From contig JBBMNZ010000027.1 in assembly GCA_037954325.1 (NCBI GenBank), positions 5,576,001-5,640,000 of the forward strand: DNA of 64,000 nt, written 5' to 3'. Positions within the stretch are counted from its first letter, which is position 1; each line of letters begins with the position of its first letter. A model generated the notes under the pieces. The model was given only the letters and a program-made list of their open reading frames with translations, ran no database searches and was not told the DNA's origin. Of this stretch, positions 50,050-62,498 are shown one piece after another. The position numbers and the translations under genes are program-made. The DNA is from Fistularia commersonii. Lineage: Eukaryota > Chordata > Actinopteri > Syngnathiformes > Fistulariidae.

Positions 50050-53000
50050 CACTTCACTTCACTCCTAACTGGAGGCTGCCAAGGCGGTGTAGAGTATAAG
50101 GAATTCATGCTTTCAATGTCGTCAGTCATTTCAGCTATCATTATTGCACACAGTAGAAGAGACACTGACCTCAACTTCTGCTACACCTGCGTGGCTTGGA
50201 ACTCGGTTAATTAATAACGTTTTCAATCGAGGATGTCCAGAGATGGTGTAATACCTCAACCACACAAAGATTACTGAACGCAGTCCCGATCAGGATGCAC
50301 AGACACATATACAGGCTCGTGATGTTGAACGCACACACGCCACCAGATGCCCCCTCAGCTGTAATGTTGGCTGTTTGCCTTTAAGCGGTGTCAGCGTGGG
50401 TAATCTCAGGTGACGTACACCTGGTAATGTACAGCCCAAGACATCTGTAGGACAGCAGGCCTGCTAGCTTCACAGCCCCCTGTATCCACATGCAACCTCA
50501 AAATTGCATTTCTTTTAAGCGCAATGTGATGTAACCTTACTGTCATAGTTAGGATTCAGACATACAAATATCACAGATGGAGACTTTATTTGCACCTGGG
50601 GGGTATCTTGAATATCAGAATTTGTTGTTTTTCCGCATTGCAGTCCATTGTTTCTTCTGATAAGGAGAGATTATTTTCAATACGCTCTCAACCAAAGTCT
50701 GTCCCAGGTGCGCTGTATAGCATCGTGCAGCTACTGCTGTGTTTCTTTGGCCTGGACCTCCAGGAACGGGAGAGGTCAATGCACAAGTAGTGCAGAGGGG
50801 CCCTTTATGATCCCCAAGGGAACATCAACAAGGACAAGGCCCGAGAGAGAAAACTTCATGGGTATACGAGGAGGTTTGCATGCAAAAACCATTCTGCAAC
50901 AACAGGAGGCGCTGTCAGGGATTGTTTGCATGTTAAGTGAAGCATGTTTTTAGTTGTATTCCCAGACAGCCCCCCCCCTTCCCTCAGGCTAGCTCTCTTG
51001 TGCAGAGCTGCTGCTCCACAATCTGAGGGGCCAAGGGGTTCTTGGGGGTATTCCCTGTGGTATAACAGGGAGCCTGAGGGGCTCCGGTGTGTGGGCGCTC
51101 TGGGAATGCAGAGGCCTTGGGGGCCTGGAGCTCAGATGGAGCCTAGAGGGTAAACTCTCTCACTCAGGGAGCAGGAATGGAACAGATACAGAAAGACAGC
51201 AAAGGGGAAAACACCTTGCGAGGAGTCTGTCAGATAGGCCGGCAGCAGCCGGGAGAGTCCCACGAGGGTACACATTCGCAGAAAAACAAACATACACAAA
51301 TGTAAACCAAAACCAATATGTGGGTCAGTTAATAGCAGTAGATACAGCTTGTCAAAAAATAAATTCCATTCCCTCATTCCTCAGTCATTCTTTCATCTTC
51401 ACCTCCTCTCTCTCTCTCTCTCTCCCGCTGTCTCCTTTATCCCGGTGGAAGATGTTAACTTCTAACAGGATTAGATATGTCTCCATCATGTGAGATACAA
51501 AAATCTCAAACCAACCCAAGCCCCCTGAGGAATTGTGGGATGAAAAAAAAAGTCCTCCCATCTCCTCCCCTCCATCCCAGAGGTATCCAGATGCTGGAAC
51601 TTGGGAGGAGAGGACCACAGAAAGGAGAGAGACAAATGTTAAGAAATGGAGCGAGAGATGTGTTTTGTCCAAAGATATCAGTCTCATTGGAATAATACTA
51701 CCATGAACTCAAAAACAACTCTACATTGAGAATAAATTTTAATTAAAACTTGAAAAGTTTCTCTATGCATATAAAAAAAGATATGCAGGAGTGCGTCAGA
51801 CTGAGTGGGCGACTAAAGCAGCCATTAAAAAGCTGTTCGGAAATGATTTTGAGCCCCCAAGACCCCAGTCCAAGTGGTCTACATTTCTCCAGAAGCCGTT
51901 ACAATTAGTTACCAACTCACTAGCTTTATGGTTCCTAAATTGAAATGTATTGCTCTTTAAAGCCTTCTCTCTAATTGTGTAGTCATTAATGGGCAATTCC
52001 TTATCTACACTGCGTTGATGGGAACATAAAAACACATGAAGATAGATGAGCACAATTGCAGCTGTTAAAAAGAAATAAGGCTGGTCCTATCTTGTCACCA
52101 CTAGGAGGAGTAGAGTCACTGGATTTCAGAGAGGCTGGATAACCACTTCCTTTGAGATGACATGAAAGATTGATGGATTCTTTCAAGCTTCATTGTGCAG
52201 ACAGTAGAAACATGCAAGCCGCTGAATTAGCCTACATTCACATCACACGCATATAGGGTCACAACTTGCACAAGCAGAGAACGAATGGCTTGTCCATTGT
52301 CAGTTAGTGCCAAACAACATATAACTGGGTTGGTAAGAGTGGTTTATCCAAATAAAGCCACACCTACAATGTGAACAAAAAAATCCAGTGGAGAAATGGT
52401 TAATATTTACTGTATTACAAGTTCCATAATAAAACTGAAAAATGCAGACATTTAGTTATTGAAAGCTTACACTCTTCCAAGGTCAAAATCCAAAGTCAAA
52501 GTTGTATTTTTGTGTGTTTAATGCACCATACTTTTGATTCAGAGTTTACACAATATATCACATGAATAGTTTACAAAAGAGCAAGAAGAGAATAAACTTT
52601 TTTATATTAATTGCAGGGATATCAATAACTAGAACTTGACCAATATGCACTATATGAAAAAAATGTCATTATATCAATAAATGAGATGATATTAATAAAT
52701 TTGATGGCTTCATACATCAAGTACTATCTGTAAAATGTGTGAAAGGTGTCAAGATGCAACCAGCAAAATGCAATCCCATCTATATACCAGATGTTATCAT
52801 GGGAAACGGAGTTAAAGAAAAGCATTTTTCATTCGTACAAGGCATTCCAGGAGAATGTACAGGATAATAGCATGGTCAACAAAACGCCGTAAATCTCCAT
52901 CAAAATCTTCAGGTTGTGTCAAATATGTAAAAGGGCAGCACCACTTTTGGACGAAGCCTGATTTTCTCCTGCTTTGACTGGTATTTCTTTAGGGCCATAC

Positions 53001-56000
53001 ATTTGTTAATCTGACAAAACAACTCAAACCCAATGCAAGGATAATTCACTAATTCAGACCACTAGTTCACGATAACACATGTGCATCCTGCAAGGAGACA
53101 CCAACACAAAATACAGGGGGAACAGGCAGGTGATGAAGAATACCACCGCTACCTGTCTGAACCTTGACTGTCCTCTGCTCTTTCCAGGAACAGATCAGGA
53201 TGGTCCTCCAGGGAAAGGATTCTGGAGGCAGAGCATAAAAACCCAGCTACCTCATGGTGTGAGAGCTCAGTGGACAAGATGCTCAATTGCATCGTGTGCT
53301 TTATTTAACGGGAATCTGTGAGTGACAGCTGTGCTGTGGCCAGCTGGTCATCTCAACACATTTTTGTCTCATTTTGTGTTTTGGATGCGACAGCTTCTTT
53401 TGCAGCTCACACTATCCTTTCATCAAGCTTTGAGCATTTGAGTGCTGGAAATTTGGTTTTAGTTTGATGGCTGCTCAGTGAAGCATGAGCATGCATCACA
53501 TAAACAATTGTGCTTGAATCACCAGAAAGGGAACTTAATGTTAAAATTATATCTACTGTTCCCAGAGGGAAAAAATGGGACAACACAAAGTTACTTTGCT
53601 GCAAAACTGGTCTTGTTGAGGACCTGATATGGAATAGAGGTATCGCCATGAGCACAGGTACTTATTCAAGATTCAAGATTCAAAGCGATTATTTTCACAT
53701 GCACAGTGTAGAAACATGTTTCCCTTTACTGTGAAATTCCTCCTTTGCTGTCTGCAGTGCATTTGGATATGAATTGATGAGAAATAATTACAGTAAACAT
53801 TTGAGTATAGTATAAATATGCACAGTCTGGCACTGCAATAAGGCATATGAGTGCAAATCACAACACACAACACATTTTTGTGTTACAACTGTTCTACCTT
53901 CAGGAATCAGTGGATATAGACATAACATCACATTACTCTGTGAGTCAGAGGAGATGTATCTTGGTCAAGTTCACACCAAATAAAACAAGAATAATTTGAC
54001 TTCCAATTAAAGTGCTGTCATATTAAGCTGATCTATTTTGTTTATTTTCATTCATTTATTTTTTTATTGAAACACACGGATAATGATTCGATAGGGCTCT
54101 GTGCTTTTATTCTATTTATATGGTGTGTTATTATATAACTTGAAAAACGCAGACTTTGAACAGGATGGGTCAGATACGCCAAAGATCATTACAAATAACA
54201 CCCTGGGCTATATCTCCCCTGGGGGGAAAGAACAAACAAGAGAGATGAAAGATGGGGGGGGGGATATTCAGATGACGACAGAATCAGCATGGACGCAGGG
54301 CGCAGTGTATTTTTTTATCCAGGCAATCTGATAGCTGTTGTAAATTTCAGCTGTTGCATGTTGATATGGAAATAGCAGTTCACGAAGAGAAGTCCTTTAA
54401 ATAGAAATACAAGAGTGGGAGATATTTATCTTGGATGGGAAGCCTGATAGTTCAGGACCCTATTCTCACCCAGAGGGCTCATTATTATCAGTAGAGAGGC
54501 GTTGATGTAGGCAGACGCTCATATGAGAGCTGTCTGATGGCATTACTGTACACACACTCCCCCAGTGTGAATGACTAGGATGCCATCATAAAGAGGAGGG
54601 GCAGTTTGTTAAACATGACCACGAGGCAGGCTGCATGTGCCCCCCCCCGCCACACACACACAAATACACATTTGGTTCTTTTACATTTCCATGCACTGCT
54701 AATACTCACCCACCTTCACTCACACATTGGCCTGGACACACAGATGCAGCCTGACACATGACAGACCTCATATGCTGTTTGGAGGAAGTAGATTAAGCTG
54801 CTTAGCGTTTAAGACCCTGCGATTATTCAAATGTATAATGCAAGACTGGCACCCAACTCTCTAGCAAGGCAATAGAGCTACTGTTTAACTTTTTTTTTTC
54901 TTTTATTCTACATTCATATAAAAAAGAAAAACAGCAGCAATACAGTAACACAAAAACATCCCTAAAGTAAACACTTTCACATTGATTGTTCCTCAAAGCT
55001 GTCTGGTGACAAGGGTAGAATTTTAACATGAGAGAATAAAAAATATTCTGAATCTTGTTGTGTAAGTGGAGTCATTGTTACACATTCCTATGTGTTGTTT
55101 TTCCTCTCACAAAGTAATTCAAACCCTCGAATGTCAAATGTATTCAAATGAAAGTAAAGCATATTCTGATAGACCTGAACTAAACAAAAATAGCAGCTTT
55201 CCTTTTCTGCTGTAATAGTGGCGGTGAGTGACTGAAGAAGGTCCTGCTTTACTTCAGAGTAACAGCCTTCACTCCCAGCGCCCTGTCCGTTGTTCCTAAT
55301 GAGCTTTATCGCATTGGTCCCGCTTGACTTGCCTTGCTAACTGGCACACATATATCGATGTATTTCACATGAGCAAGCAAGGGACATGCTGGGTGGCAGA
55401 GCTGCCTTCTCAGTTACAGCTCGGACTTTTACTGCAACACCCAGCAGCAACAGCAAGTCAACTTAAGTCCATCTCCGCGCTGTGTGTGTAGGCCCAAAAG
55501 TCTGGATTGCAATTAGTCATGAACGGCATTAACAAATTGACTTCTTCTGAATGTTCAGCGAGTTAGAATTTCAAATAAAGTCTCGGTTATCTAAATTGAA
55601 TGGTCATTATTCTTTTTGTTTGACAGCATCAGGAGCACATCCCCATTGTGAGTTCTGTTACACTTTTATTCATTGGCTTGTGAAAGAGGTAACGTAATTT
55701 ACCTATGTAATTTAAAAAATGTCTTACCGGTGTGGAACTTTATCTTTTTTCCATTAACCGCTTCTAATATCTTGCTATTTTTTAAATCACATTCCTATGT
55801 GACTTTGGCTGGTGTTCCAGTCATTCAAAAGACTTTATAAGATCCCAGTTGGATGATATTCTGCCATACTCTAAGTCAGTTCACATGAAATTATAATGTG
55901 TCGCTTGATAGTGCAGATGTTGGCAATCTTGCCTAACAGCAAGGTAACAGTTTGCTTCCGACTGGGGCCTTTCTATGGGGAGTTCAGACGTTCACCTGTG

Positions 56001-56500
56001 TCTGTAAGAGATTTTTCTGGTTTCCTCCAGATCATTACATTACATTTGTCAATAATCTGTGGTCTAAGACAAAAAAAGGCAAAATAAGACATTTTCTTTT
56101 GTTTATTGTGCCATGAAAGGTAAATGTGTTCAGTGTGAAATAAGAGTTTATGTTCATTTCAAACAAATGTCATGATGGCAACTGAGGTTTTAAACAACTA
56201 AATGAAGACAGGAAATTATCAAAAATAATGTATTTTTTTCACAAAGATGGCATGTTGGCTCACCAATAAATACACTTCAGAAAAGAGAGGAAAATCATAC
56301 AAAGGCTAAACTATTTAAATATGTGAAAAACGACAAGCATAAACATTACTTTGTGTGGTTAAAGGGTTTAACTAAATCATAGATATCAGTAAAAGCATTT
56401 GGCCAGGAAACCTGTGAAAAGAGAGGCTTTTCATATGCCTTGAGTTAAAAAACAAACACTGTTTTTTCCTGGTAGAAAGTTCAGAAATAAAACTGAATTA
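50050..56500. other. Spacer between wt1 and rcn1 3' ends
   Basis: About 6.4 kb with no recognised gene. A GC-rich patch lies at about 50.97-51.15 kb and a short CT run near 51.41 kb. The stretch 55.2-55.6 kb is unusually complex and contains homeodomain-like TAATGA and CAATTAGTCATGA sites, so it is a candidate conserved non-coding element. The remainder is AT-rich with nothing identifiable. Confidence 0.55.
53661..53790. repeat. Teleost interspersed repeat (TTCAAGATTCAAGATTCAA...)
   Basis: Starts TATTCAAGATTCAAGATTCA and continues with CACATGCACAGTGTAGAAAC and CTGTGAAATTCCTCCTTTGC, all recognisable parts of a high-copy fish repeat. Confidence 0.6.
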
Positions 56501-56586
56501 AAAAAATAAAATAAATAAAATCAGAATACAGGTTTACAGCAGTAGCTTCACATTGCTTTTAAAAACTGCACCATGTATCTGACAAG

Positions 56587-56592
56587 TTTATT
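56587..56592 (-). terminator. rcn1 poly(A) signal (candidate)
   Basis: AATAAA on the minus strand about 310 bases after the rcn1 stop codon. Another occurs at 56107-56102 and could extend the 3'UTR. Confidence 0.5.
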
Positions 56593-56903
56593 TAAAAGCT
56601 CACAATTTAGCTTTCCAAAATTCTATTAGAGACACCAAAGGCCTGAGGCAATGAAACCCCAGATGCGACTGGAAGACACCATCGACGGAAAGCAGGTTCA
56701 GTGGATCTGGATCTGCTTCTGAATGTCAGAAACAGAACCATCAATAAAAACAAGATATAGTGTTGGTGTTAGTGGTTGGACCAAGTCTTCTCTCCGCGTC
56801 CGGTGGTTTTTCAGTCCAACATACTGACATCTCTCTCATATTCATTCTCACACACTTCACATACGCACAAACACTCAAACACATACGCACACACAGAATG
56901 GAC

Positions 56904-59900
56904 TCAGAGCTCATCATGGTTCCTGGTGAGATCCTCTCCATAGTTGGTGGCCTGACTTCCAACAAACATGTTCCAGTTTTCAAGGATCTCCTCTTTGGTC
57001 AGCATCTGGTCCTGTAGACAGAGGACATGGTTCACATGATGAAGCATGTTTTCAACATCATTCTATCCAATTTGTAATTAAACAGTGAAAAGAGTCACAA
57101 AAAGTGATTACTTGGGGCCATTTGATCAAGACCAAGATCACATAAATTTAAAAAGTGCATATTTATATTTTCATTTTTTAGCTTTTCTGGCTGAGATGTT
57201 GATTGTGAACATCTAAATATTTTCTTTGATATTGCAACAATAAGATTTTGAAGAACGTGAAATAATAAGAACTTAATTTTTTTTCTCTATGATCAACTTA
57301 CTCTAAATAAGAAGAGAGGGATAACAATAGAGATAATGATTTCAGTGTCAATGAAACATTCAATTTTCTTCATGCACATAAAAACTGGGCACCCAAAAGG
57401 ATTAATGGGGTGCCTCAAAGTTGTACCTTGTCCTGATCAGACTCATACACCAGGTGTCTGGCCTCGGCCTGGGCATGGTCATAGTCCTGGGGCATAATCC
57501 AGTGGCGAATTTCATCATGATCCATCTTGCCATCTTTGTTCAAGTCTCTGAAGTCAGAAAACTGCTCCCTCTCAGTTTTGACCCAATCTGGCTCTGGACC
57601 TCCATCCTCGTGGGCAAACATGTCCGCTTGAATTTGAAAGGTTAAGACATTTTCAAGAATGGAGACAAAAAACAGACATCTGAGTTCAAAGTATAGCTCA
57701 TAATGTCTGTACACATCTGTCTGAAGGTATTGTTATAAGGAGGAGTTACTTTTTAGGTAAGCAGATGAATGGTGGGATGTACAAAAAAAAAAAAAAAAAA
57801 AAAAATGAAATAAATTTTTTAATAAATATGAAATATCATTACTTAAATATCCTTTTTTACATGCCTTCTTTGGAATCATAAGAACCTGAACTATTTTCAT
57901 ACTATTAAATTACAGCTGATTTTTATATACATATAGTTTTTAAGGGAATAGGTGAATACTTTTTGTAAGAGGGTGGAATTTGTAGTCCAAAATGTCACAC
58001 TGAGGTCACAGTGTTTATCAAATTCATGTTAAAGAGAATACTGCTTTAATGTCATAACTTACAATGCTGCTTGAATGCCATTTTATGTTATCTTTTTTAC
58101 AAATTATTTTCTAAATTCTCGCATGAACTCACCAATATACTCATCCTCATCCACATGTCCGTCACCATTCTTGTCAATGTCCTCCAGGGTTTCCTGCATT
58201 CAATGTGAGTTAATGATGTAATTAAAAGGAGACAAAGGGGTAAACAGTAGTGGAACTTTCACTTTGAGTAATAAAAGAGAAATATGCTGCCTAAGGCATG
58301 AGTTAATATGTGTGGGTCGGTTAGCTGGGTTAGCAGACTGACACACAGATTACGGGATCCCCTGGTGATGCAAGCTGACCCCGCTACAGTAGAAGATGCG
58401 ACTTGTTATAAAAAACTCTGGATTAAAACCCCCGCAAGATACTTTTTTTATTTTTCACATCAGGAGAGTGAATTTGTAAAAAATAGTTATTCTCAACAGT
58501 GTGATCTCCTCATTACTTAAACACACACACCAGTGTCCTGAAAATGCATCTCATCGAGGCGTAACAGCGACATGCTTGCTAGATGCATCCTTTCCTGCAG
58601 GTGAGACTCCCTATCTGAGCCGTGCTGCATTATTCAGAACCATTTAGCATCTGTGGTCTAATAACTGACTAATAAAATCATTCTTTGGCCAAGCTGTGAA
58701 AGGTTGCATGCAACAGCAGATGCTCAAAGAAAAGACAAAACCTAAAGTGCACTAAGACCCCTGATTGATTTATGCATTTCATAATAGTGCAACTACATAT
58801 GTATCATGCTGTCCTGCTAAAAGCAAATTCATGACTTGATAGTTGCTATTATAAAGTTATACTGTGAATAGCCATTATCGATCGCATTAGTGACACCTGA
58901 ACCTTTTTGCTGCAGACACAGCTAAAAGAATTTACAGAGGATTGACATGAATTAAACACTTAAATTGATCCAAATAGTTTTTAAAAATGCAATATAGTTA
59001 AACAATTATTAATAATAGACTACTTTCACCAAACATGTTATAAAAGACATGGTAAATGTTGCTAAATGCTTTTTTTTTCTGGTCTAGGAAATCTAAACCT
59101 TAAAACTTGCAGATTGTTATAAGAAAATTCTATTTAAAAAATTACTTATAAACTGCAACAGGTCACATAAAAAATAATGAGAAATTGTATTAAATCAACT
59201 AAAAATGAGCATGAAATTACTTTCAGTTTGTTGTGTTTACAGGTTAAAATACTTGAATTAAAAATTATTATAAAAAGCCTAAATTGCTATATATGTAACA
59301 TAAATAAATTTGGACTACTGATAAATTAGTGGAGCAAAATTTGTATTCCTCAACCACTTGGGGATAGTGGGAGTCAGGAGCCTCTGGCACCTATACTTTT
59401 GGGGGTCGCGACCTGAAAAGTTGAGAGCCTCTGCCATAAAGGATCCACGGCTCCTCTTTGATTTCTCTCCAGAGCTCATCCACTGCTTGTATGTCACTGT
59501 AGCGTGAACGAGTTGCGGATGTATCAGAGGTCTTGCATTTACACATGGAGTCACAGTCAGAAACTCTTCACCTTGCGGCAGCGGGACACCATACATAAAC
59601 ATCGGAATTCCATGATTTGGCAGTGCTGTGGAGCAGCTTTCAAAACAGCTGCCTCCATAAAAACTACTCATTTTTTTATCTGCAGCAATCGGGTTCTTTT
59701 AGAGGTATAAACCAAACCTATAAGAGTATCAGAATCTAAATTAACTGTTAAAGCAAGAGTTTCACTCATGCCAAAGAAGAAGCAATCATCCAGCAAGTAA
59801 AATTTCAATTTTCAACAGCAGTGGTCTGCTAGCGTCACATTGGCTTGCCTTTTATAAGCTTTTAAACTTCAATGCTCTGTTATGTAAATCTGAGCTTGTT

Positions 59901-62062
59901 CATATCACAACTCAATGTCGATGCCTGACCCAGCACTTTTCAGTCATTGGTCGTGCTAGTCAGCATTTAAGTTGATGAGCAGGACCAATGGCCATTACCA
60001 AGGTACTCATTTTTCTTCTCAGTGACTTACTGTTGCATGGGCATGTGAATGATCTTTTGATGATAAAAATACTCGCTAGGACTACTTTTCGTTGAAATGT
60101 TGAACCCGTGACTACTGTAATGAAGAGACCTTTTATTAGCCCTGGCCACATTCACAACAAACAACTATCTGAGCACTTCTCTGGTAACATTCAGTGACAT
60201 CATAAAAATGAGCATTTAATAATTAATTCCGTCAAATGGGTAGTACAACTTTTATGAACACGGAAGCATAGTGCATCACAGCTAACATTTTCCATGAAAC
60301 TACTCCATGAAGCCAAATTTATATTTAAAGATTGAGTCCTAAATGGGACAGTTGGGCCATCCCACTGGACCTGTTCCAAAAATATATATATATATATATA
60401 CTAAGTCATTTCCGGAACGAGGGAATATTGCCCTTGACTTATGAAAATTTGCCATATCTAAATGACATCCTCTGGAAAAAACAAAACCAGAAAAAAAACT
60501 TTATTTTCCAATGTCAATTTTTAATACAAGTTCTCTACTATACTTTTAGCTTAATCTCATTCTCACAAACATCGTTTTTTCAAATCACATGTGATGACTA
60601 TGTGGTCACAGCGCTTACCTGCACCACAATAGCCTTCATGTGGTCAAATTCCTCTGGGTGGAGGAAGGCTGTAAACTCCTCCCGATCTGCTGCTTGGTCC
60701 CCATTCAAATCTGCTGTTTTGAACCTCCTCTCATCGCGGGGGAGCATCTTCTTAAAGCTGAACTGGTCGGTTGCATCATCGAAGTCCTCGGGGTTGGCTG
60801 AGAGGCCAGATGGATTCAGGTCAAAAAATTGTATCACATTGACAGGCAATGGTGTATAAAATCAAAGATGAAGAAAGTCAAACAAATATGAATTCATACC
60901 AAGGTAGTATCCGTAGGTGGCTTGTTTGTATTCATCCCATGAAATCTTGTTGTCTTTGTTCACATCATAATCTGACCACACTTTTGCCACATTTTCATAC
61001 ACATAACGCTTCTGCACGCGTTTTATCCAGGCCTTCAGCTCGGCGGTGGTGATGAAGCCGTCCACATCGCTGTCTATTCGGTCCACTATCTTGCTGTTGG
61101 AAAACAGAATAAAGAAAGTGGGCATTTTAAAAAGCTAAACCATGATGACTTTTTATTTGATGTACATGGTATTTTGAGGAACTACATTTTGCCTGGCGAT
61201 CTCCAAACCACACTCGATGCGCCACTGTGTTTACCAGACCACGAAGAAAAAGCCACTGAACAAACATTCGTTGGTTCCATTTTTAATACCAGACAAGTGG
61301 TATCAATGAGGTTACTCTGGTAGGCGGGGCAGGCAATCCACATTTAGTCAGAAAAGCAGGGTAACTGTAGAGTATTCTTAGACTTGGGATGCCACGTTGT
61401 GAAGTTGCAGGGGGCCCTCCCACTCTCCACAAACAGGAAAGACCATGTCACAAACACGGTGCCAACATGTCATCCAAGCAGAATTACACGGGTGTGTTTG
61501 ACGTGAATGAGAAACAGAATACACACACCTTGGGCATAACCTCACCACCTGCTTCTTTAAGATGATCTATAATTAAGTTTTCATCTAAGCAATTAACCCT
61601 GTAGCGGTGAGTGCGAATAGTGCCGGTGGCGTAACAATGCCTTTTAGCCAGATCTGCACATTAGCTGGCATGCATTTCGTTCTCATGCACATGTGCTCTC
61701 CGGTTAAATATTAATACTATCCGGAACTGTTACACGCCACACAGTACAGCAGGGGAGTGATTTACAAACAGAGGCTCTGTGTTGCTTGTGACAGTGAACA
61801 CACGGACTGTCAGGGACCGGCCTCTTGACGCAGAGCCTCCTTACCTGAGTCTGTCCTTGCTCTCATCCGGGGTGAGCTGATCGAACGTCTTGGCTTCTTC
61901 TTTCCCAAGAAAGGCCTCATGATCGTACTGGAAACTTTTGTTGTCTTCGTGTGCTCGCCTGGTCAGTTCTGGGTCATAAAGGACTCGTTCTTTCCTAAGG
62001 GTCGGCTTTGCGTGTACCGAGACGGCGCAAAGGAGCGCCCATGCCAAGCATAGGATATCCAT
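56904..62062 (-). CDS. rcn1: Reticulocalbin 1 (ER calcium-binding EF-hand protein)
   Basis: Six coding exons: 61845-62062, 60900-61093, 60619-60797, 58133-58193, 57427-57626 and 56904-57011; 960 nt, 319 aa (human 331). A signal peptide is at residues 1-18 (MDILCLAWALLCAVSVHA). Six EF-hand loops lie at about residues 80-91 (DSDVDGFITTAE), 116-127 (DVNKDNKISWDE), 167-178 (DLNGDQAADREE), 204-215 (DKNGDGHVDEDE), 245-256 (DLNKDGKMDHDE) and 281-292 (DQDKDQMLTKEE). The C-terminus is HDEL, the ER-retrieval signal. CREC-family proteins bind Ca2+ with low affinity in the secretory pathway lumen. Loop 3 has alanines at its middle positions and may bind weakly. All junctions are GT-AG and the phases close. 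Confidence 0.98.
57780..57805. repeat. Poly(A) run
   Basis: About 25 A residues in the rcn1 intron between 57626 and 58133, with no clear retroposon body attached. Confidence 0.9.
58194..60618 (-). other. rcn1 intron 3
   Basis: The largest rcn1 intron (2.4 kb), AT-rich. It contains the hAT-like end described separately, a TA run near 60381-60400 and a 118-codon minus-strand open frame (59315-59671) that overlaps the transposon-like end. No exon is supported. Confidence 0.6.
59330..59433 (-). mobile_element. hAT-like transposon end fragment
   Basis: On the minus strand it starts CAGAGGCTCTCAACTTTTCA and continues GGTCGCGACCCCC. This is the form of hAT (Charlie-like) ends, CAG.GGTTCTCAA...GTCGCGACCC. 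The opposite end was not found, so the boundary at 59330 is approximate. Confidence 0.35.
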
Positions 62063-62470
62063 CAGTCGGAGATGAGGATGAGCCTTCTTGATGGTGGGAA
62101 ATCGAGTGTTTCTCCGCAGGCCTGTGGTTCTACAGCGTACAGCCAGTTGGCCGGTTAGCCGCTTGTTGCTCACCCTGCGACTCGAATACCCCGTCGGTCG
62201 TCCCCTCTACCCTTCGGGGAGCAGGTAGCCGGTAGACAGGTCCTAAAAAAACTCCCTAAGGCTTCAAGTTTGAAGCAATCCCGTCTCCTCTCCCAGGGAA
62301 AGGATGTAGCCGGACCAGGATTTCCTGTCGCTTCGCGCGCAGCCAATCACAGGCAGTGTTACGGGGCGGCTCAGTCTCCGCACGCGACTTGCTTGCACGC
62401 CATTGGTCAGCTGGACGTCAGTAACACGAGAGGAATTAAGGCGCCACGTTGCAAGCTAACGCTGCAAGCA
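62063..62470. promoter_or_regulatory. rcn1 5'UTR and CpG-rich, possibly bidirectional promoter
   Basis: GC-rich stretch with many CG steps directly upstream of the rcn1 ATG. It has a plus-strand CCAAT at 62343-62347 and an inverted one (ATTGG) at 62402-62406. There is no TATA box. The arrangement fits a CpG promoter, and the exon-like plus-strand segments to the right make a bidirectional role possible. No ER-stress element (CCAAT-N9-CCACG) was found at either CCAAT. Confidence 0.55.
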
Positions 62471-62498
62471 ATGTCAATTGGAAATTACAGACAGAGAG

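Noticed and set aside
59315..59671. 118-codon minus-strand ATG frame in rcn1 intron 3
   Set aside because: Part of it is a hAT-like transposon end (GGTCGCGACCCCC) and it has no splice link to rcn1. The rcn1 frame is complete without it.
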